From Ilumatobacteraceae bacterium (GTDB lineage Bacteria; Actinomycetota; Acidimicrobiia; Acidimicrobiales; Ilumatobacteraceae): a stretch of 46,153 nt of DNA. The notes under the pieces were generated by a model. It did no database searches. It saw nothing but the letters and a program-made list of their open reading frames with translations, and was not told the DNA's origin. Shown here piece by piece: positions 42,030-46,153 of the stretch (its first letter is position 1; each line of letters begins with the position of its first letter). A program made the position numbers and the translations under genes. The stretch is taken from positions 25,567 through 71,719 of the forward strand of contig JAHENF010000010.1 of the NCBI GenBank assembly GCA_024643255.1, read 5' to 3'.

Positions 42030-42674
42030 TCAGGTGAAGTCGGGGGCGACGCGGTTGGACCGCTTGAGTTCGGCCATGCCCGACATGGTGGCCAACCTCT
42101 CGACGGCATCCCACAGCTCGAGCGCCTCCGCACCTTTCGGCGCCTTGGAGATCACCGGCCCGAAGAAGCTCGCCTCGGTCTCGGCGCCCGGGTGGAACGT
42201 CAGGATCGGCGTGCCGACATCACTGCCGGCCCGACTGAGCGCGAGTTCGGTATCGGCGCGGATGTGCTCGTCGTGCGAATCGTCCTCGGCCGCCTCGAGG
42301 TACGACTCGTCGAAACCGTTCGCCGCGAGCAGGCCTCGATACCAGCCCGTCGCGTCGCCACGGGCGACCTCGCGCTGGCGCTGCACGTGCAACGCCGTGC
42401 CGACCGCGGTGTACCAGCGACCGACCGCCGCCGGGTCGTCCTCGCCGACACGAATCGCATCGCCGATGCGCAGACCCTGATGGCCGAGATAATGCCCAGC
42501 CCGATATTGGGGCGTGTACCACTCCTTGGAGTTCTGCTCGTTGAGGATCCACAACGAGATGAATCGCCACGTCACCTCGTAGTCGCGCTGGTCGCAGACG
42601 TCGACCACCCATCGCGAGGTGATCCACGCCCACGGGCACACGGGATCGAAGAAGAAGTCCAGGTCGGCGGCCAT
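42030..42674 (-). CDS. DsbA-like thioredoxin-fold protein (Rv2466c type)
   Basis: A 214-residue DsbA-family protein. FFFDPVCPWAWITSRWVVDV at the N-terminus, SLWILNEQN and FFGPVISKAPKGAEALELWD match the actinobacterial family of M. tuberculosis Rv2466c, a mycothiol/mycoredoxin-linked oxidoreductase. The active-site motif is CPWA where Rv2466c has CPWC, so the resolving cysteine is missing and a monothiol or glutathione-transferase-like mechanism is suggested. TAGGTT lies 6 nt before the ATG. Inserted between infB and rbfA. Confidence 0.88.
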   Translation of the reverse strand: MAADLDFFFDPVCPWAWITSRWVVDVCDQRDYEVTWRFISLWILNEQNSKEWYTPQYRAGHYLGHQGLRIGDAIRVGEDDPAAVGRWYTAVGTALHVQRQREVARGDATGWYRGLLAANGFDESYLEAAEDDSHDEHIRADTELALSRAGSDVGTPILTFHPGAETEASFFGPVISKAPKGAEALELWDAVERLATMSGMAELKRSNRVAPDFT

Positions 42675-42680
42675 CGCCCC

Positions 42681-42686
42681 AACCTA
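42681..42686 (-). promoter_or_regulatory. TAGGTT -10 candidate, leaderless DsbA-like gene
   Basis: TAGGTT ends 6 nt before the ATG at 42674 and lies in the 20-nt gap after infB, so the gene may have its own promoter. Confidence 0.4.
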
Positions 42687-42694
42687 CCGACGAC

Positions 42695-45658
42695 TCAGGT
42701 TCTTGGGATCTCGACGTCCTGGTACGTCTCGATGAGATCGCCAGGCTTGAGGTCCTGGAAGTCGGACAGACCGATGCCGCATTCGAAGCCCTCACGAACC
42801 TCGCGCGCGTCGTCCTTGAACCGCTTGAGCGACGTGATGTCGCCCTTCCAGATGATCGTGCCGTCGCGAAGGAAGCGAACCTTCGAGCCGCGAGTGATGA
42901 CACCGGAGCGGATGTAACAACCCGCAATGGCGCCGATCTTCGGCACCCGGAAGATCTCACGGACCTCGGCCTCGCCGGTCACCTGCTCCTCGAATTCGGG
43001 CTCGAGCATGCCGATCACGGCCTGCTCGATGTCCTCGAGGAGTTTGTAGATGATCTCGTACGTGCGGATCTCGACTTCTTCCTGCTCGGCCAGCTTGCGG
43101 GCCTTGCCGTCGGGACGCACGTTGAAGCCGATGATCGTCGCGTTGGTCGCGTTGGCCAACGAGATGTCGTTCTCCGTGATCCCACCGACGGCGCGGTGCA
43201 CGAAGCTGATGTCGACCTCGTCGCGCTCGAGCCGCCTCAGCGACTCGGTGACCGCTTCGAGCGAGCCCTGGACGTCGGCCTTCAGGATGAGGTTGACCGC
43301 AGCCTTCTCACCCGACTGGATCTGGGCGAAGATGTCCTCGAGCTTCGTGCCGGTCTTGACCCGGGCGTCCTCTCGCAGATGCTTCGCCTTGAGGCGCAGC
43401 TCGCGAGCTTCGGCGACCGTACGGGCGATCTTCTCGTCGGGAGCGGCGCGGAACTCGTCGCCGGCCTCGGGAACGAGCGACAGACCGAGCACCTGCACCG
43501 GAGTGGACGGACCGGCCGTCTTGACCTGCTCGCCCTTGTCGTTGATCATCGCGCGGACCTTGCCCCAGGCAGCGCCGGCGACGATCGGGTCGCCGACCTT
43601 CAGCTCGCCCTTGTCGACGAGCACGGTGGCGACCGGGCCGCGGCCCTTGTCGAGCTGAGCTTCGATGACGATGCCCTTCGCTCGACCGGTCGGGTTCGCG
43701 GTGAGCTCCTCGAGCTCGGCGACGACCTGCAGCTGCTCGATCAGATCATCGACGCCGAGGCCCTGCAGTGCTGACATCTCGACCACGATCGTGTCGCCGC
43801 CCCATGACTCGGGAACGAGTTCGTACTCGGCGAGCTGCGTGAGCACACGCTGTGGATCGGCGTTGTCCTTGTCGATCTTGTTGACCGCCACCACGATCGG
43901 AACGTCGGCGGCGCGAGCATGATTGATCGCCTCGATCGTCTGCGGCATGATGCCGTCGTCGGCGGCGACCATCAACACGACGATGTCGGTCGCATCGGCA
44001 CCACGAGCACGCATCTGCGTGAATGCGGCGTGACCCGGCGTGTCGAGGAACGTGACCGAACCGTGCTCGTTCTCCACCTGGTAGGCACCGATGTGCTGGG
44101 TGATGCCACCCGCCTCGCCATCGACGACGTGGGCGCCGCGAATGTGGTCGAGCAGTGTGGTCTTGCCGTGGTCGACGTGACCCATCACCGTGATGACCGG
44201 CGGACGGGGCTCCTGGAGTTCGTCGTCGTCGGAGTCGTCGAACAACTTCTGCAGTTCGACTTCTTCCTGCTGACCGGGCTCGACGAGCAGGATCTCCGCG
44301 CCGACTTCGAGCGCGAACAGTTCCATCTGCTCGTCGGCGAGCGTCATCGTCGCCGTGACCATCTCACCGTTGTTGAGCAGGAACCGCACGACATCGGCCG
44401 GGGTGCGATTCAGCTTCGGAGCGAACTCCTGGGCCGACACACCGCGCTCGATGATGACGACGCCCTCGGGGACCGGGGCATCGGACGACGTGTAGGTGGT
44501 GAACTGCGGCTGCAGATCGTCCTGGTCGCGACGACGACGCCGACGGCCGGTACGACGCGGCGGACGCCGCTGGCCACTGGGCCGGTTGCCGCCACCGCCG
44601 CCTGGGCGACCGGGGCCACCGCCACCGGGGCCACCGCCACCGGGGCCACCGGGACCGCCACCGGGACGACCGGGGCCACCGCCACCGGGACGCGGCGTGA
44701 AGCCACCAGGACGGGCACCGCCGGGACGCGAGCCGGGTCCACCGGTGCGGCTCGTCGGACGAGCAGAACCAGGAGGCGGCGGAATCGGCTTGCCACTCGG
44801 TGAGAGCGGACGACCGGGGGGCGGCGGGATCTGACGACCCGTCGGCGACAGCGGACGCTCGGGCGGTGCGGCTTCGGTGCGCTCCTCGGGCCGACGGGCC
44901 TCGGATGGTGCGACCGGCTGTTCGGGGGGACGCCCACCAGGGGTGGGTCGAGCGCTCGAGATCACTCGCGATGCCGAATCGGCAGCGGGCGGACTCACGG
45001 GCGCGGGGTCCTCAGCCACCGGCTCGGGCGCTGCTTCGGCAGACGGCGCTGGTGTCGGTTCTTCGGCGGGCTCGGGCTGCGCAGGCGGCGTCACCGGCTC
45101 GGCGACGACTTCGGCAGCGGGAGCGGCCGGCTCGGGGGCGGCCTCGACGACGACGGGCTCCGCGACGACAGGTTGTTCCGCGACCGCGACATCCGGAGTC
45201 GTTGCGGGTGCGTCGGACTCGCTCGGCTCGGCGGGGGCGGCAGCCGGAGCGGCCTCGGCGGGAGCGGCTTCGACGGGGGCGGCCTCGGGAGCCGGCTCCT
45301 CGGCGACATCGGATTCGGCAGCCTTCGGCGCGGCCGCCTTCTTCGCGGCGGCCTTCTTCGGAGCGGCCTTCTTGGCCGACGCATCTGTCGCGTCGGCGCT
45401 CTTCTTGGCGGCGGGCTTCTTGGCGGCGGGCTTCTTGGCGGCCGCCTTCTTGACGGCCTTGGGCTCTTCGGGCTGCTCTTCACGGGTCAGCCCGTCACGC
45501 TCGGCGCGGCGCGTCACCATGTCGGCGTATGCCTCGGCCAACGACGACGACGGGCCCTTCGCGGCAACGCCGAGCACACCGCACAGGTCGAGGACCTCGG
45601 CGTTCGTCATCCCGAGCTCCTTTGCGAGCTCGTGGATCCTGATCTTCTTAGCTGCCAC
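42695..45658 (-). CDS. infB: Translation initiation factor IF-2
   Basis: A 987-residue IF-2. After an IF2_N motif ([22 protein letters not shown]) comes a long disordered part (about 60-390) of Lys/Ala repeats, Ala/Pro/Glu runs and a Gly/Pro-rich tract. A second IF2_N-like region precedes the GTPase with GHVDHGKT at 493-500, DTPGHAAF and NKID. C-terminal domains II-IV end [13 protein letters not shown]. It delivers fMet-tRNA to the 30S subunit. GTG start, with AAAGG rather far upstream (13 nt). ylxR lies 49 nt upstream. Confidence 0.97.
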   Translation of the reverse strand: MAAKKIRIHELAKELGMTNAEVLDLCGVLGVAAKGPSSSLAEAYADMVTRRAERDGLTREEQPEEPKAVKKAAAKKPAAKKPAAKKSADATDASAKKAAPKKAAAKKAAAPKAAESDVAEEPAPEAAPVEAAPAEAAPAAAPAEPSESDAPATTPDVAVAEQPVVAEPVVVEAAPEPAAPAAEVVAEPVTPPAQPEPAEEPTPAPSAEAAPEPVAEDPAPVSPPAADSASRVISSARPTPGGRPPEQPVAPSEARRPEERTEAAPPERPLSPTGRQIPPPPGRPLSPSGKPIPPPPGSARPTSRTGGPGSRPGGARPGGFTPRPGGGGPGRPGGGPGGPGGGGPGGGGPGRPGGGGGNRPSGQRRPPRRTGRRRRRRDQDDLQPQFTTYTSSDAPVPEGVVIIERGVSAQEFAPKLNRTPADVVRFLLNNGEMVTATMTLADEQMELFALEVGAEILLVEPGQQEEVELQKLFDDSDDDELQEPRPPVITVMGHVDHGKTTLLDHIRGAHVVDGEAGGITQHIGAYQVENEHGSVTFLDTPGHAAFTQMRARGADATDIVVLMVAADDGIMPQTIEAINHARAADVPIVVAVNKIDKDNADPQRVLTQLAEYELVPESWGGDTIVVEMSALQGLGVDDLIEQLQVVAELEELTANPTGRAKGIVIEAQLDKGRGPVATVLVDKGELKVGDPIVAGAAWGKVRAMINDKGEQVKTAGPSTPVQVLGLSLVPEAGDEFRAAPDEKIARTVAEARELRLKAKHLREDARVKTGTKLEDIFAQIQSGEKAAVNLILKADVQGSLEAVTESLRRLERDEVDISFVHRAVGGITENDISLANATNATIIGFNVRPDGKARKLAEQEEVEIRTYEIIYKLLEDIEQAVIGMLEPEFEEQVTGEAEVREIFRVPKIGAIAGCYIRSGVITRGSKVRFLRDGTIIWKGDITSLKRFKDDAREVREGFECGIGLSDFQDLKPGDLIETYQDVEIPRT
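44588..44692 (-). repeat. infB: Gly/Pro-coding low-complexity repeat in infB
   Basis: Repeated copies of CGGGGCCACCGCCAC and near variants encode a GGPGG/GGGGPGG tract in the disordered linker of IF-2. Slippage-prone; copy number may vary between strains. Confidence 0.75.
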
Positions 45659-45707
45659 GTTGTCGATTCAACCTTTCACAGTCGTCATTGCCTCGCGGAT
45701 GCAGGAA

Positions 45708-46007
45708 TCACTGCGCATCCGATTCGTCTTCGTCGTCCACCGGCAGCTCGAAACTGGACCGGATTGCTCGCTCGTCGTCATCGGTGACCTCGACGCGCCA
45801 CGCCCGCGCGAAGGCCCGCCGGGAGATCGCCGCGTCGACACACGCCTGGCTCGAGCCGCGACACACCCACGCTCCACGTCCGGCACTGGCACCATCGACG
45901 ATGATGCCCGACGCCGATTTCGTGACGCGCACGAGATCGGACTGCGGACGTCGTCGACGGCAGCCGATGCAGCTGCGAACGGGTTCGGGGTGGTCAGCAG
46001 CACTCAG
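45708..46007 (-). CDS. ylxR: YlxR/DUF448 family protein, likely CTG start
   Basis: A 99-residue YlxR. VRSCIGCRRRRPQSDLVRV at about residues 9-27 is the family signature with the CxxC pair, followed by GRGAWVC and CVDAAISRRAFARAWR. It binds RNA or nucleoid-associated targets and lies in the nusA-ylxR-infB operon. The frame has no ATG, GTG or TTG before the motif. The only start that keeps it is CTG at 46007, overlapping the nusA stop as CTGA, with GGAAGG 9 nt upstream. A GTG at 45932 would remove the whole CxxC part. Confidence 0.82.
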   Translation of the reverse strand: MSAADHPEPVRSCIGCRRRRPQSDLVRVTKSASGIIVDGASAGRGAWVCRGSSQACVDAAISRRAFARAWRVEVTDDDERAIRSSFELPVDDEDESDAQ

Positions 46008-46153
46008 TCGTCGTCGCCTTCCGCGCTCGACGACGCCTCAGCGTCGGCTGGGTCGGTGCTCGCCTCGACGGGAGCATCGCCATCGGTGGCGCTCTCGTCG
46101 GCCGGTGCCTCGTCCACGGACTCGTCTGTGGTGTCGGCGTCGGTGCTGTCGTC
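46004..46153 (-). CDS. nusA: C-terminal end of NusA (partial)
   Basis: Only the last 49 codons are in the window. They encode a strongly acidic Asp/Glu/Ala/Ser/Thr tail ending SSSAEGDDD. Nothing here proves the identity; it rests on the conserved order nusA-ylxR-infB and on acidic C-terminal tails being common in actinobacterial NusA. The TGA overlaps the CTG start of ylxR. Confidence 0.6.
   Translation of the reverse strand, partial: DDSTDADTTDESVDEAPADESATDGDAPVEASTDPADAEASSSAEGDDD

Noticed and set aside
44588..44692. Gly/Pro repeat in infB as a sign of foreign DNA
   Set aside because: Low-complexity Gly/Pro/Ala tracts are normal in the disordered N-terminal part of actinobacterial IF-2.
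45668..46003. 111-codon frame starting at GTG 46003 as the gene between nusA and infB
   Set aside because: It lacks any YlxR features; the neighbouring frame starting at CTG carries the full CIGC signature.

Overview
This is a GC-rich actinobacterial chromosome segment. CarD, the nusA-ylxR-infB-rbfA-truB-ribF-rpsO-pnp block, an RNase J/FtsK/RimO/PgsA/CinA block, a DsbA-like protein of the Rv2466c type and frequent GTG starts all point to Actinobacteria. The gene mix would fit class Acidimicrobiia (Ilumatobacter-like), but that placement is inference. No transposase, phage gene, CRISPR array or rRNA was seen.

Layout. 11-1929: a DUF2786 protein and an HExxH metallopeptidase, divergent from a TetR regulator. 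1966-2040: tRNA-Gly(TCC). 2088-3926: UspA, a DUF6544-like protein and an FKBP isomerase. 3969-9836: a GH3 glycosidase divergent from an aminotransferase / VOC protein / GH15 run. 9844-12255: a beta-hydroxyacid dehydrogenase, an EEP-fold hydrolase, CarD and tRNA-Arg(TCT). 12268-15439: cinA-pgsA-rimO. 15525-15665: a tandem hairpin array. 15670-17582: a translationally coupled 2OG-Fe(II) oxygenase and SMP-30 lactonase-like protein. 17614-23436: ftsK, a small lipoprotein, rnj and dapA. 23584-32589: accessory genes, namely DUF2752/CD225 membrane proteins, a polar amino acid ABC transporter, a cupredoxin/beta-helix/DUF1996 lipoprotein cassette, an acyl-CoA ligase and a membrane protein. 32650-36614: dapB, pnp and rpsO. 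36811-39624: an NMT1-type ABC transporter on the opposite strand. 39670-46153: ribF, truB, rbfA, a DsbA-like protein, infB, ylxR and the end of nusA.

How it fits together. The minus strand carries an information-processing backbone (transcription elongation, translation initiation, ribosome maturation, RNA decay by PNPase and RNase J, chromosome translocation) plus lysine/peptidoglycan precursor genes (dapA, dapB). Transport and catabolic operons interrupt it, mostly on the plus strand. At least eight genes have a TANNNT hexamer only 6-8 nt before the start codon, which suggests leaderless transcription. Three unusual intergenic palindromic elements (10749-10819, 15525-15665, 32601-32649) are the most striking non-coding structures.
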